Part shown: one piece after another, positions 55,579 through 64,000 of the stretch
How the letters are laid out: each line of letters starts with the position of its first letter
How positions within the stretch are numbered: the first letter of the stretch is position 1
Source of the DNA: Acidobacteriota bacterium
Lineage (GTDB): Bacteria > Acidobacteriota > Terriglobia > Terriglobales > SCQP01
Length of the DNA stretch: 64,000 bases
NCBI GenBank assembly: GCA_027459505.1
Contig: DAIDIE010000029.1
Span: forward strand, 124,001 to 188,000
Reading direction: 5' to 3'
The notes under the pieces: generated by a model
Told to the model about the DNA's origin: nothing
Databases searched by the model: none
What the model saw: only the letters and a program-made list of their open reading frames with translations
Translations under genes and position numbers: made by a program

Positions 55579-55635
55579 GGCGCCATCCCTCAAATCCTTT
55601 ATCTCAGGTTGCGGCGGCGGGCGAAATGATGGGTG

Positions 55636-57996
55636 TCATTTCATGCTCCTTGCCGCCACCATAACCTGCCCCAAACTGAGTCCGCCATCACCGCTGGGCA
55701 CCGCGGACTGGCTGAAGACCCGGAAACCGGACAGTTCCAGTCGCCGCGTCAACGTAGTCAGCAAAAAGGCGTTGTGAAAGCATCCGCCAGAGAGGCAGAC
55801 GCGATCCAGGCCGCTCTCGTCGCGCAGCAGTTGGGCCAAGCGCACGAATGTCTCAACCAGGCCGCAATGAAATCGCGCGGCAATACTGGAGACCGGCGTC
55901 TGTTTTCTCAAATCGGCCAGTATGGCGGCAAACAGCGGCCGGGTGTCGATCAGCCAGGGCGCGCCAGGAGGCTTGGTCGCCCCACCTTCCTCGACTGCTG
56001 AGCGCCCAGCTTGCCGCCGTAACTCCAGCGGGTAGGCCCGAGCGCTACCGGGGTCGTGCAGAATGTCCAGAGCGGCTTCCAACTCGATAGCTGCCTGCCC
56101 TTCATACGTGGCCTTCTGACGAATGCCGGTCAGCGCGGCCACCGCATCGAACAGACGGCCGCAGCTTGAGGTTGCCGGTGCATTGAAATGGCGCTCCATC
56201 ATTTGCAGCAGGAGTTCGGTGGCATGCCGGTCGAGGGAGTGAACGAATGGAAGATCCATGGTTAGAAAAGCACGACCGTAATGACGGGCGAGGTAACTGA
56301 CCGCCATGCGCCAGGGCTGCCGTATGGCTTGTTCACCACCCGGCATGGGGACGTAATCAAAGTGAGCGGCGCGGGTAAACCCCTCATAGCCAGCCAGCAG
56401 AACCTCGCCACCCCAGATGTTGCCGTCGGCGCCGTATCCGGTGCCATCAAGCGCGAAGCCGATGACGCGCCCGTCGAGCCGGTTTTCGGCCATGCAACTG
56501 GCGATGTGGGCATGGTGATGCTGTACGCCGATCAGCTTTACCCCCTTGTGGTCCAGCGCCCATTGCGTGGAAAAGTAGCGGGGATGGAGATCGTAGGCGA
56601 TGGCGGCGGGCTCGATGTCGAGCACACGGGCGAGGTGTTCGATGACATCGTCGAAAAACTGCGCGCTGGCGGCGTTCTCCAGGTCCCCGATATGCGGACT
56701 GAGAAAGGCTTCCCGGCCTTTGGCGGCGCAGATCGTGTTTTTCAGCTCACCACCCACCGCCAGGATCGGCGGCACGGACTTGTGCAGGAGCACCGGCACA
56801 GGAACGAAGCCGCGCGACCGGCGCAGTTGCCGCACTCTGCCCCCAACTGCCCGGACCACGGAATCGTCGCATCTCCAGACAATGTCGCGGTTATGGACAA
56901 GAAAGGCGTCCGCGATGCCGCTTAACCGCTCGATGGCTTCGTGGTTACCCGTAACGATCGGCTCCTCGCTAAGGTTCGCGCTGGTCATCACCAGCGCTTT
57001 GAGAGTGCCGCCGGCGAAAAGCAGATGATGCAGCGGAGTATAGGGCAGAAAAAGACCAAGTTCCCGGCGGTGAGGCGCGATCTCCGCGGCAATGGCAGCG
57101 GGAATGGCACAGCTCTGGCGCTTGGGCAGCAGCACTATGGGCCGCTGTGGGCTCACGAGCGCCGCCGCACCGGCTTCGTCCAGCTCACAAAGCTCCTGCG
57201 CGGTCTCCAGATCGGCCACCATGAGGGCCAGCGGCTTCTCGAAGCGGTTTTTGCGGGCGCGCAGCTTGCGAACCGCATCGGCGCCGGTGGCATCGGCCGC
57301 AAGATGAAAGCCGCCCAGGCCCTTGATGGCGATAATCTCGCCCTGCAGCAGGCGCGGAATGATGGCGGCAACCGGATCGGCGCAGGCAATTACTTCCCCT
57401 GCCTCATTCCACAGGCTCAGGCGAGGGCCGCACTTCCAGCAGGCGTTGGGCTGGGCGTGAAAGCGGCGGTTGCCCGGGTCGGTGTACTCGGCCTGGCACT
57501 GCGGACACATCTGGAACCCGGCCATCGAGGTTAGACGGCGATCATAAGGAACTCCGTGAATGATGGTGAAGCGGGGGCCGCAGTTGGTGCAGTTGATAAA
57601 AGGGTACCTGTAGCGGCGGTCGGCGGGGTCGAGCAGCTCGCGCAGGCAGTCGGCGCAGACCGCCACATCGGCGGCAATCAGCGTACGGTTCGCGGCGCCA
57701 CGCTCGCTGGCGACGATCTGAAAGCCGTGTTCGCCTGAGAACCCAGCTTCGCCATGGCACGCCAGCTCTTGAACTTCAATCCGGGTGATGCGGGCCAGTG
57801 GAGGCGCGCCGGTTGGCAAGCACCGCAGGAACTCCTCAACCTGCTCTCGCGGCCCCTGCAGTTCAATCGTGGCGCCACGCGAAGTGTTGCGCACGTTCCC
57901 GGTCAGGGCACGCTCTTGCGCCAGGCGGTAGACGTAGGGGCGGAAGCCGACGCCCTGCACGATGCCGGATACCTCGATGCGCCGCCGTATCTTCAT
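55636..57996 (-). CDS. hypF: Carbamoyltransferase HypF
   Basis: Makes the cyanide ligands of the Ni-Fe site from carbamoyl phosphate, with HypE; 786 aa. Order: acylphosphatase domain (EVSGIVQGVGFRPYVYRLA), two zinc fingers (CADCLRELLDPADRRYRYPFINCTNCGPR; CPQCQAEYTDPGNRRF...CWKCGP), YrdC-like domain (IKGLGGFHLAADAT, KPLALMVAD) and Kae1-like domain (VQHHHAHIASCMAEN, GFALDGTGYG, LSGGCFHNAFL). ATG 57996 has GAGGA upstream; the longer ORF start is non-homologous. Confidence 0.95.
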   Translation of the reverse strand: MKIRRRIEVSGIVQGVGFRPYVYRLAQERALTGNVRNTSRGATIELQGPREQVEEFLRCLPTGAPPLARITRIEVQELACHGEAGFSGEHGFQIVASERGAANRTLIAADVAVCADCLRELLDPADRRYRYPFINCTNCGPRFTIIHGVPYDRRLTSMAGFQMCPQCQAEYTDPGNRRFHAQPNACWKCGPRLSLWNEAGEVIACADPVAAIIPRLLQGEIIAIKGLGGFHLAADATGADAVRKLRARKNRFEKPLALMVADLETAQELCELDEAGAAALVSPQRPIVLLPKRQSCAIPAAIAAEIAPHRRELGLFLPYTPLHHLLFAGGTLKALVMTSANLSEEPIVTGNHEAIERLSGIADAFLVHNRDIVWRCDDSVVRAVGGRVRQLRRSRGFVPVPVLLHKSVPPILAVGGELKNTICAAKGREAFLSPHIGDLENAASAQFFDDVIEHLARVLDIEPAAIAYDLHPRYFSTQWALDHKGVKLIGVQHHHAHIASCMAENRLDGRVIGFALDGTGYGADGNIWGGEVLLAGYEGFTRAAHFDYVPMPGGEQAIRQPWRMAVSYLARHYGRAFLTMDLPFVHSLDRHATELLLQMMERHFNAPATSSCGRLFDAVAALTGIRQKATYEGQAAIELEAALDILHDPGSARAYPLELRRQAGRSAVEEGGATKPPGAPWLIDTRPLFAAILADLRKQTPVSSIAARFHCGLVETFVRLAQLLRDESGLDRVCLSGGCFHNAFLLTTLTRRLELSGFRVFSQSAVPSGDGGLSLGQVMVAARSMK

Positions 57997-58030
57997 TCGT
58001 CCTCGTCTGTGGGAAGGCGACTCCCTCTGC

Positions 58031-58801
58031 CTATGAAATGGCGGTCTTAATGGCTGGCTTGCCTGGGGAACGGTCGATGCCTTCGGGCGCCGCCGTTGGG
58101 CGCGCGTTGGCTGCGCCTGCCAACGTTTCCGCCCCGAAGCTCCGGTTGCCGCAGGCGTGGCGCCGGCGCTCAATCCACTCGCTCCAGGCGCCAAGCCCCT
58201 CTCCAGTGGCGCAGGACAGGTGGATGATCTCCAACTCCGGGTTTACCGCCCGCGCGTTGGCCTCCGCTCTCCCAAGATCAAACGAGACATGAGGCAGCAG
58301 GTCGAGCTTGGTGACCAGCATGAGCCGGGCTTTGAAAAAGGTTCCCGGATACTTGAGCGGCTTTTCGTCCCCCTCGGTGACGCTGAGCAGGACAATCTTG
58401 GCGGCTTCCCCAAGATCGTAGCTGGAAGGGCATACCAGGTTCCCGACGTTCTCAATAAACAGGAGTTCGATCTTACCGATCGGGAATTCCCGTAGCGCGT
58501 TCTCGATCATGCTGGCATTCAAGTGGCAGGTACCGCCGGTGGTGATCTGTTTCACCGGAAAGCCGTAGCGCCGCAGGCGGGCGGCATCGGAATCGGTCTG
58601 GATATCGCCGGTGAGCACCCCCACCGCTTCGTGAGAGGCGAAGCCGTTCAGGGTGCTCTCCAGCAGCGCGGTCTTGCCGGAACCGGGGGCGCTGATCAGG
58701 TTGAGGCACAAGATGCCTCGTTCGCGGAAGCTCTCCCGGAGCCGCGCGGCGATTTTGTCGTTTTCGCTGAGCACCTTCTGTTCAAGTTCGACACGTTTCA
58801 T
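58031..58801 (-). CDS. hypB: Hydrogenase nickel-incorporation GTPase HypB
   Basis: GTPase of 256 aa delivering Ni2+ with HypA. Motifs: ISAPGSGKTALLE, VLTGDIQTDSDAARL, FIENVGNLVCPSSYDLGE, VTKLDLLPH. There is no N-terminal CxxCGC or His-rich nickel store. ATG 58801 overlaps the end of hypA by 20 bp. The C-terminal ~30 residues (ETLAGAANARPTAAPEG) are an unusual low-complexity extension. Confidence 0.94.
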   Translation of the reverse strand: MKRVELEQKVLSENDKIAARLRESFRERGILCLNLISAPGSGKTALLESTLNGFASHEAVGVLTGDIQTDSDAARLRRYGFPVKQITTGGTCHLNASMIENALREFPIGKIELLFIENVGNLVCPSSYDLGEAAKIVLLSVTEGDEKPLKYPGTFFKARLMLVTKLDLLPHVSFDLGRAEANARAVNPELEIIHLSCATGEGLGAWSEWIERRRHACGNRSFGAETLAGAANARPTAAPEGIDRSPGKPAIKTAIS

Positions 58802-59138
58802 CTTCGACCTCCAGATAGGTAATCTCCAGTTCATCGCCGCCCAGCAAGTCCGCGCTGCTGCAAGCGCAGCGCGGGCAGGCGGACAACAGGCCGCCCACGT
58901 AGTGGGCGCCGCAGGCGCGGCAGAGGCGGCGTGGCGAGCACGACTCAATGGCCAATTCCAGTTCTGCAAACGGCGTGTCACGCGTCGCGGCGGTCAAGGC
59001 AAAACGCAGAGACTCGGCATTGACCGATGATAGTTCGCCAATGCGCAGACCGGCACGGCGCGGGCGCAGGCCACCCCGCGCGCGGCACTCCGCCTCGATG
59101 GTCTTCAGAATCGCATTGGCAATGCTGAGTTCATGCAT
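58782..59138 (-). CDS. hypA: Hydrogenase nickel-insertion protein HypA
   Basis: Protein of 118 aa with the nickel-binding N-terminus MHELSIANAIL and a zinc domain CRACGAHYVG...CPRCACSSADLLGGDELEI, typical of HypA. It partners HypB, whose gene overlaps its 3' end. hypE ends 10 bp upstream. Confidence 0.95.
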   Translation of the reverse strand: MHELSIANAILKTIEAECRARGGLRPRRAGLRIGELSSVNAESLRFALTAATRDTPFAELELAIESCSPRRLCRACGAHYVGGLLSACPRCACSSADLLGGDELEITYLEVEDETCRT

Positions 59139-59148
59139 AGAGCGGCTC

Positions 59149-60231
59149 TCAGCAGATACGCGGAAGTTGATCTCCGCTCAGCATGTCGAGCATGCGCGCG
59201 GTGCCCAGAGTGGTGCGCACGGTGACCCTGCCCGCAGGTCCGTTAATCACGGTTCCAATGATTTCCGCCTCCCGTCCCAGCGGGTGCTCCCGCAGGGCGC
59301 CCAGGGCGGTTTCCGCGTCCTCGGCTTTGACGATGGCCACCAGCTTGCCTTCGTTGGCGACATAAAGAGGGTCCAGCCCCAGCAGCTCACAGGCGCCGCG
59401 CACCTGTTCGCGCACGGGAACACGGTGTTCCTGGAGTTCAATGCCCACCTGCGACTGCGCCGCGATTTCGTTGAGCGTGCTGGCCAGTCCCCCGCGCGTG
59501 GGGTCGCGGAAGCAGCGAAAGGATGCGCCGGTGGCCAGCAGGGCCGCGACCAGGTTATGAAGCGGGGCCGAGTCGCTCTGAATGGCCGTTTCCAGTGCAA
59601 GCCCTTCGCGCTGCGCCAGAATGGCGATGCCGTGGTCGCCCAGAGGGCCGCTGACCAGCACCTTGTCTCCGGGCCGGGCGTTTCCCGCGGAGAGCGCCAA
59701 ATCGTGATGGACCACGCCGATGCCCGAGGTGTTGATAAAAAGGCCATCGCCGCTGCCTTTCTCGACGACCTTGGTATCGCCCGTAACCACCGCAACACCA
59801 CATGCGCGCGCCGCTTCTTGCAGCGAAGCGCTGATTTGCCGCAGCGTGTCGAGCGGCAGCCCTTCTTCCAGAATGAAGGCGGCGCTCAGAAAGAGCGGAG
59901 TCGCCCCGCCCATGGCGAGGTCGTTGACCGTTCCATGTACGGCGAGGGAGCCAATGTCACCACCGGGAAAAAACAGGGGCTTGACCACAAAGGAATCCGT
60001 GGTGAACGCCAGACGGATACCGTTGACGCTCACCATCGCCTGGTCGTTCAGGAGCGCCAGCGCGGGATTGTCGAAGGTGGGCAGGAAGATTTCATGAATC
60101 AGCTCCGCGCTGAGTTTTCCGCCGCTGCCGTGGCCGAGCAGGACGCTTTCCCCCGCCGGTAATGGAGAGGGGCAGAGTGCGCCGCTCATGGTTTGCGGCG
60201 CTGTTGCCTTGACTGGCCTGCTTCCGTTCAT
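59149..60231 (-). CDS. hypE: Carbamoyl-dehydratase HypE
   Basis: Converts the HypE-thiocarboxamide to thiocyanate for the Fe ligands; 360 aa. Features are [80 protein letters not shown] and the required C-terminal PRIC cysteine. The start overlaps hypD as ATGA. Confidence 0.96.
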   Translation of the reverse strand: MNGSRPVKATAPQTMSGALCPSPLPAGESVLLGHGSGGKLSAELIHEIFLPTFDNPALALLNDQAMVSVNGIRLAFTTDSFVVKPLFFPGGDIGSLAVHGTVNDLAMGGATPLFLSAAFILEEGLPLDTLRQISASLQEAARACGVAVVTGDTKVVEKGSGDGLFINTSGIGVVHHDLALSAGNARPGDKVLVSGPLGDHGIAILAQREGLALETAIQSDSAPLHNLVAALLATGASFRCFRDPTRGGLASTLNEIAAQSQVGIELQEHRVPVREQVRGACELLGLDPLYVANEGKLVAIVKAEDAETALGALREHPLGREAEIIGTVINGPAGRVTVRTTLGTARMLDMLSGDQLPRIC

Positions 60232-61343
60232 GGCCGCGGCTCCCCCGCATGCGCGGCATGGCGGCGATATTGGTAGTAGGCGGCGCAGGCGCCCTCGCTG
60301 GAAACCATAGGGGCGCCCAACGGGTTGGAGGGGGAGCAGCGCTCAGCGAAAGCAACGCAATCGGTGGGCTTTTTGAGTCCCTGCAGGATTTGAGCGCTGA
60401 TACAGTCGGGCGCTTCTTCAATCGCCGCGCCGGTGGCAAATGGAAACACCTTCTCGGCGTCGAAAGCGGCATACTCCTCGCGGATGCGTAGACCGCTGTG
60501 GGGAATCAGGCCGATCCCTCTCCATTTCTGATCGCAAGGGGTAAAGACCCGCTCGACTGCCCGTTGCGCGGGCAGGTTGCCATCGCAGGTGACCGAGCGT
60601 ACGTACTGATTTTCGACCTGGGCGCGACCGTGTTCAAGCTGAGCGATCAGCATGGAAATCGCTTCCAGGAGATCGACCGGCTCGAATCCGCCGACCACAA
60701 TCGGCAGGCAAAAGTCTGCGCTGAGTTGTTCGTATTCGCGGTATCCCATCACGGTGCAGACGTGGCCAGGGGCAATCAGGCCTTGTACGCGGTTGCTGGG
60801 CGAGCCCAGCAGCAGGCGCATAGCCGGCGGCACGAGCACGTGGGAAACCAGCATGGAAAAATTGGTGATTCCAGCGCGGTGCGCCTCCCAGATCGCCATG
60901 GCATTGGCCGGTGCGGTGGTCTCGAAGCCTACGCCAAAGAAGACCACCGCTTTATCCGGATGCGCGCTGGCAATCGTGACGGCCTCCAGGGGCGAGTAGA
61001 CGATGCGCACGTCGGCCCCGGCGGCTTTCGCGCGCAACAAGTCGTTACGCGACCCAGGGACGCGCAGCATGTCCCCGTAGGAGACCAGAATGACCTCCGG
61101 CCGCATGGCGAGCGCGATAGCCCGATCGATCTTCTCCAAGGGGGTGACGCAGACGGGACAGCCGGGCCCGTGCACCAGTTCGATGCCGGCCGGCAGCAGA
61201 TCCTCAATGCCATAGCGCATGAGGGTGTGGGTCTGGCCGCCGCAAACCTCCATGAGCACCCACGGACGCGCCGCCGTTTCACGAATTTGGCTGACCAGCA
61301 TCCGCGCAATGCGCTCGTCGCGATACTCGTCGAGATACTTCAT
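60228..61343 (-). CDS. hypD: Hydrogenase maturation scaffold HypD
   Basis: Iron-sulfur scaffold on which the Fe(CN)2CO group is assembled with HypC and HypE; 371 aa. Motifs are [68 protein letters not shown] and C-terminal cysteines for the [4Fe-4S] cluster ([28 protein letters not shown]). Stop and start overlaps on both sides couple it with hypC and hypE. Confidence 0.96.
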   Translation of the reverse strand: MKYLDEYRDERIARMLVSQIRETAARPWVLMEVCGGQTHTLMRYGIEDLLPAGIELVHGPGCPVCVTPLEKIDRAIALAMRPEVILVSYGDMLRVPGSRNDLLRAKAAGADVRIVYSPLEAVTIASAHPDKAVVFFGVGFETTAPANAMAIWEAHRAGITNFSMLVSHVLVPPAMRLLLGSPSNRVQGLIAPGHVCTVMGYREYEQLSADFCLPIVVGGFEPVDLLEAISMLIAQLEHGRAQVENQYVRSVTCDGNLPAQRAVERVFTPCDQKWRGIGLIPHSGLRIREEYAAFDAEKVFPFATGAAIEEAPDCISAQILQGLKKPTDCVAFAERCSPSNPLGAPMVSSEGACAAYYQYRRHAAHAGEPRP

Positions 61344-61648
61344 AACGCTGGTGGCTCTGGTTTCGCCAGGCCTTGCGGAGGTGGTTGGGGCGGCTCCGCG
61401 CCGGAAGCGGCGAGTTCGGCTTCCAGCAGGCCCATGGCTTGCAGCAGTTGAAAAGTTCTTGCGGCCTCCGCCGCGTCCACACGGCTGATGGCGAAGCCCA
61501 CATGGACGATGACGTAATCGCCGGCGCTGGCCTCCGGGACGAAGTCCAGGCAGACCTCACGGACCACGCCGCCAAAGCTGACCCGGGCGTGGCGCAGGGG
61601 GGCCCGCTCCGTTATCTCCAGGACCTTTCCGGGGATAGCCAGGCACAT
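61340..61648 (-). CDS. hypC: Hydrogenase assembly chaperone HypC
   Basis: Chaperone of 102 aa. It starts [12 protein letters not shown] with the essential Cys2, followed by [39 protein letters not shown] 61648 has GGAG eight bases upstream; the longer tracked start lies in non-coding sequence. The C-terminus is Pro-rich. It is the first gene of the 11-kb hyp/hyd operon, with the promoter expected in 61649-61890. Confidence 0.95.
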   Translation of the reverse strand: MCLAIPGKVLEITERAPLRHARVSFGGVVREVCLDFVPEASAGDYVIVHVGFAISRVDAAEAARTFQLLQAMGLLEAELAASGAEPPQPPPQGLAKPEPPAL

Positions 61649-61890
61649 AGGGGGAACTCCTATACCGGCGGCGGTTTTCTGCACTCTCGGCCAGCGCTGA
61701 GGTAAAGGTAACGCAGGGCGCGGTGACCACGCTGTAAGCCACCGCACGTGGCGATGTGTGCCTGCTAACACAGTCGCCAGCAGCGGCAGAGCGAGCAATG
61801 GACGCCACCGAAGGGCGTGGGGTTGTCTGCAAACGTTGCGGGCAGGTTTTGCGCGGGAAGGGGGGTCTGGCGCCGCCCCGGGCTTAAAGC

Positions 61891-63525
61891 TTAGGGGCCG
61901 CTATCGCCCCGCTCCGGTTCGATTTCCAAGGCGTTAAGCTCGGCGTAGTTGATGTGCGGTTCGAAGGTGATCTCGAGCCGGTCTTGTGGAGAAGGCGAGA
62001 GGTGGTGAAACTCCTCGATCACCGCCTCGTGCCCGGGTGTGGTGTGTTTGAGGATATCGAAATTGTGCAGCAGCACATGTCCATTGCAGTAGACGTCAAA
62101 CACACGGCTCCCGATGCCACCACTGACCCAGCGTTGTTTGCCAAACCAGCCTTCGGAGAAGAAAAGGCGCAACGTGTAATGGCGACTGGTGTGATTGGGG
62201 TCGTCGGGGACGGGAATGTCGTAGCGGAAATGTCCAAACCGCTCCCAGCGGAACAGGCCCGGGTCGGGAGCTCCGGCCACCGGAAAACTGCGTTGCGTGA
62301 GGCTGCCTCCGGTGACGAACTCATCGGGCATCCAGTAGCGGCCCAGCCGGTCGCGGTATCCCTCGGGTGCGGCGACGTAGCGTATGGGCCGCATGTGGCC
62401 GGGGATGCCGGGGAACACCTCGACACCGCTTAGAAACGATTGCGGGTCAATAAAATCCAGGTGAATGTCGCCATCGGATTCGGGGTGGACATCGGTATAC
62501 ACCAACTCGGTGGCGGTGTAGGGTCCCATTGTCTCGTCGGCCACATCCATATGCTGTTGCAGCCAGCCGTTCACGGTGAAATGAAAACGCGCCTGGGTTT
62601 CGCCGACATCCTCCGTCTCGGCAAACAGCAAATGAATTTCGCTGACGCCGGTTTTCGAGGCGGGAATGCTGCATTGAAAGATGCCTTTGCGGCCGCGCTG
62701 AAACACCTGTTGGAAGTTGGTCCCCTGGATAGTGAGCCTGGGCTGGTCATAGGCCGCGCCACCACTGCAAATGCCGGAGCGCCACAGGCGGCCAGCCGAG
62801 TCCTTGAAGGGGGGACCATCGGCGGCCGTGTAATCCGCTTCCGGACCAGGCGGTGCAAGCACCTGTTCCGCTCCAAACGGATGCGGAGAAACCGCGCTGA
62901 CTGCCCCGTCAAGCGACGTCTTGCGCAGGCCACGGCGCAACCCCAGATGGTAAAGCCATATTCCGCCGGAGACACAGAGGGCGGAAGCGACAACCATCCC
63001 CAAGGTGAGAAACAGCAAGCGCTTTCCCGGGGGGCGCGGCGGCTCCATGGCGTTGCGCAGGGATTCAATCTCTAAATTCCCGGCGGCTGGCAGGGTAGAA
63101 ATGGCGCTGTAGCCGTTGTTGCCGCTGTCGCCATGCTGCTCTGTCAAGGGCAAGTTGCTGGCGGCGTGGGCCCGGCGTACAAAGCGTGGCGAGTATTGCC
63201 CCATGGGCAGTTCCACTTGAATGTGGCGGTCAGCCCCGTTATTGCGGTAATACAGCTGCAGGCGGTGTCGAATGGCGCGCGCAGTGACGCGCACCACCGA
63301 GTCCATGGCGGGGTCAAAATCGCCCCGCCGGCCAAGTGCCTGGGTGGCGATTCCAAACTCGCAGATCTGGTCGGCACGTCCCGCCCAGTACTCCTCACAG
63401 ATGTATCTCAGAAAACGCGCAAGATTGCCCGAGCGGCGAAACTCCTGGGTTTCCAGAAGGTTCTGCAACTCGGCCTGCTCCTCTTGCCGGGTGGGTAGCT
63501 GCGGCGGTGTGTCCAGAGCCGACAT
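61891..63525 (-). CDS. Winged-helix / transmembrane / malectin-domain protein
   Basis: Protein of 544 aa with an unusual order. Residues ~15-115 are a winged-helix-like domain common in Acidobacteria (LARFLRYICEEYWAGRADQICEFGIATQALGR, DSVVRVTARAIRHRLQLYY, IQVELPMGQYSPRF). A single membrane helix lies near residues 168-193 (RLLFLTLGMVVASALCVSGGIWLY). Then two malectin-like carbohydrate-binding domains follow (DYTAADGPPFKDSAGRLWRSG...; RYVAAPEGYRDRLGRYWMPDEF...). It could sense glycans outside and bind DNA inside. It lies 240 bp upstream of hypC, same strand. Confidence 0.75.
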   Translation of the reverse strand: MSALDTPPQLPTRQEEQAELQNLLETQEFRRSGNLARFLRYICEEYWAGRADQICEFGIATQALGRRGDFDPAMDSVVRVTARAIRHRLQLYYRNNGADRHIQVELPMGQYSPRFVRRAHAASNLPLTEQHGDSGNNGYSAISTLPAAGNLEIESLRNAMEPPRPPGKRLLFLTLGMVVASALCVSGGIWLYHLGLRRGLRKTSLDGAVSAVSPHPFGAEQVLAPPGPEADYTAADGPPFKDSAGRLWRSGICSGGAAYDQPRLTIQGTNFQQVFQRGRKGIFQCSIPASKTGVSEIHLLFAETEDVGETQARFHFTVNGWLQQHMDVADETMGPYTATELVYTDVHPESDGDIHLDFIDPQSFLSGVEVFPGIPGHMRPIRYVAAPEGYRDRLGRYWMPDEFVTGGSLTQRSFPVAGAPDPGLFRWERFGHFRYDIPVPDDPNHTSRHYTLRLFFSEGWFGKQRWVSGGIGSRVFDVYCNGHVLLHNFDILKHTTPGHEAVIEEFHHLSPSPQDRLEITFEPHINYAELNALEIEPERGDSGP

Positions 63526-63609
63526 TGCATGTCAGGTTATGGGAGCGCTTGCATTTGTGTCAATGGCTGAAACGGCCCGCGGCGGGAGGTGCTTCCGGGA
63601 ATTCACCCA

Positions 63610-63750
63610 TGGCGGCACGGCTTGCGGCCGAGTTGGAAGGAGTTCGAGTCCGAAGTCGCAGGTCGACGTAAGGGTAAATGTCCGGGGCTGCCATTGAGGT
63701 CCGGCGCCGCTGCTGACGCTCGGGTTCGTCAGCAAGCAAGTCTTTGGGAG
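63610..63750 (-). repeat. Dispersed intergenic repeat, copy B
   Basis: The reverse complement aligns with 40115-40245 (TGACGAACCC, AGCGTC, CAGCGG, CCCCGGAC, CCTGCGA, ACTCGAA, ACTCGGCC in order). It lies upstream of the malectin-domain gene. Confidence 0.6.
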
Positions 63751-63945
63751 GGAGCGGGCGGGCCACCCGAACGGTCTTGATACGCGGTCGACGGGGATTT
63801 ACGGTTCCGGCGCCGAGGCGATCGGTATAGTTTGTTAACGTTTCACGCTGGTTGCGGCGGTTTTGCTACGGCTTGACCCTTGTCTCCAAAGAGCAAGCGG
63901 AGGATAACTGAACACGTCTGACCTCAACGTATACTTGGCACAATT

Positions 63946-63974
63946 GGGGGGGGAGAACACCCCCCCGCTTTTTT
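63946..63974 (+). terminator. Orphan intrinsic terminator
   Basis: GGGGGGG / CCCCCCC stem with a 6-nt loop, then GC and TTTTTT on the + strand. No + strand gene precedes it within the window. Confidence 0.6.
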
Positions 63975-64000
63975 GGCCGCGGCCTAACGCGCCAGGGCCG

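Larger units (their letters stand above)
63526..64000. other. Intergenic region with dispersed repeat and orphan terminator
   Basis: No gene supported. It holds copy B of the dispersed repeat and a + strand terminator near the end. ORFs tracked at 63532-63780 lie inside the repeat. Confidence 0.5.

Noticed and set aside
54439-55629. 396-aa plus-strand ORF
   Set aside because: Shadow of hydB; the opposite strand has ferredoxin motifs.
58948-60162. 404-aa plus-strand ORF
   Set aside because: Shadow of hypA and hypE.
61649-61890. Sigma-54 promoter before hypC
   Set aside because: No GG-N10-GC pattern with the right flanks was found; nearest matches have wrong spacing.

Overview
The window is about 62% GC, gene-dense and chromosomal. 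Gene content points to a member of the Acidobacteriota, probably a soil or subsurface lineage. The reasons are the HisC-HAD and HisH-HisF fusions, the winged-helix/transmembrane/malectin protein, the fibronectin-III lipoprotein next to hslVU, and a group 3b [NiFe] hydrogenase beside housekeeping genes. The lineage is an inference from gene content; no rRNA or tRNA gene is present.

Layout. 1-5.7 kb (+): 3' part of an error-prone DNA polymerase (dnaE2), a TPR protein, folD and coaE. 5.8-7.4 kb (-): an ABC-type ATPase overlapping a small TOPRIM-like protein, a likely defence pair. 7.7-15.2 kb (+): a secreted beta-propeller, a sigma-54 response regulator, meaB, hrcA-grpE-dnaJ and rsmE. 15.3-20.8 kb (-): rho, then phoH, ybeY, a CBS-domain protein and a zinc-ribbon protein. 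21.3 kb (+): rpsT. 21.6-31.1 kb (-): the histidine operon hisI-G-D-C/HAD-B-H/F-A followed by yqeY, a 47-aa membrane protein and a membrane hydrolase. Its leader carries a consensus-like promoter, a 26-codon peptide with five His codons in six positions, and an intrinsic terminator, which together make a textbook attenuator. 31.4-35.8 kb (-): a small protein, a ROK kinase, a CHASE3/PAS histidine kinase with its receiver, and rpsU. 36.2-39.9 kb (+): a small protein, hslV, hslU and an FN3 lipoprotein.

39.9-50.5 kb is accessory. It holds intergenic repeats, an orphan lipoprotein, an interrupted small gene, a terminase-small-subunit-like HTH gene and an ArsR-controlled ABC/TolC efflux operon. The efflux operon lies between two direct copies of a ~0.39 kb repeat, and the second copy carries a truncated 5' piece of the HTH gene.

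50.5-61.6 kb (-) is one long overlapping operon, hypC-D-E-A-B-F then hydB, a cNMP-binding protein, hydG, hydD, hydA and a maturation protease. It encodes a complete cytoplasmic group 3b NAD(P)-linked [NiFe] hydrogenase and its maturation system. 61.9-63.5 kb (-) is the membrane-anchored winged-helix/malectin protein. The last 0.5 kb holds a dispersed repeat and an orphan terminator.

The strongest unexpected signals are the his attenuator, the HAD domain fused to HisC (filling the missing histidinol-phosphatase step), the ATPase-TOPRIM pair, and the structured repeats that bracket the efflux operon.
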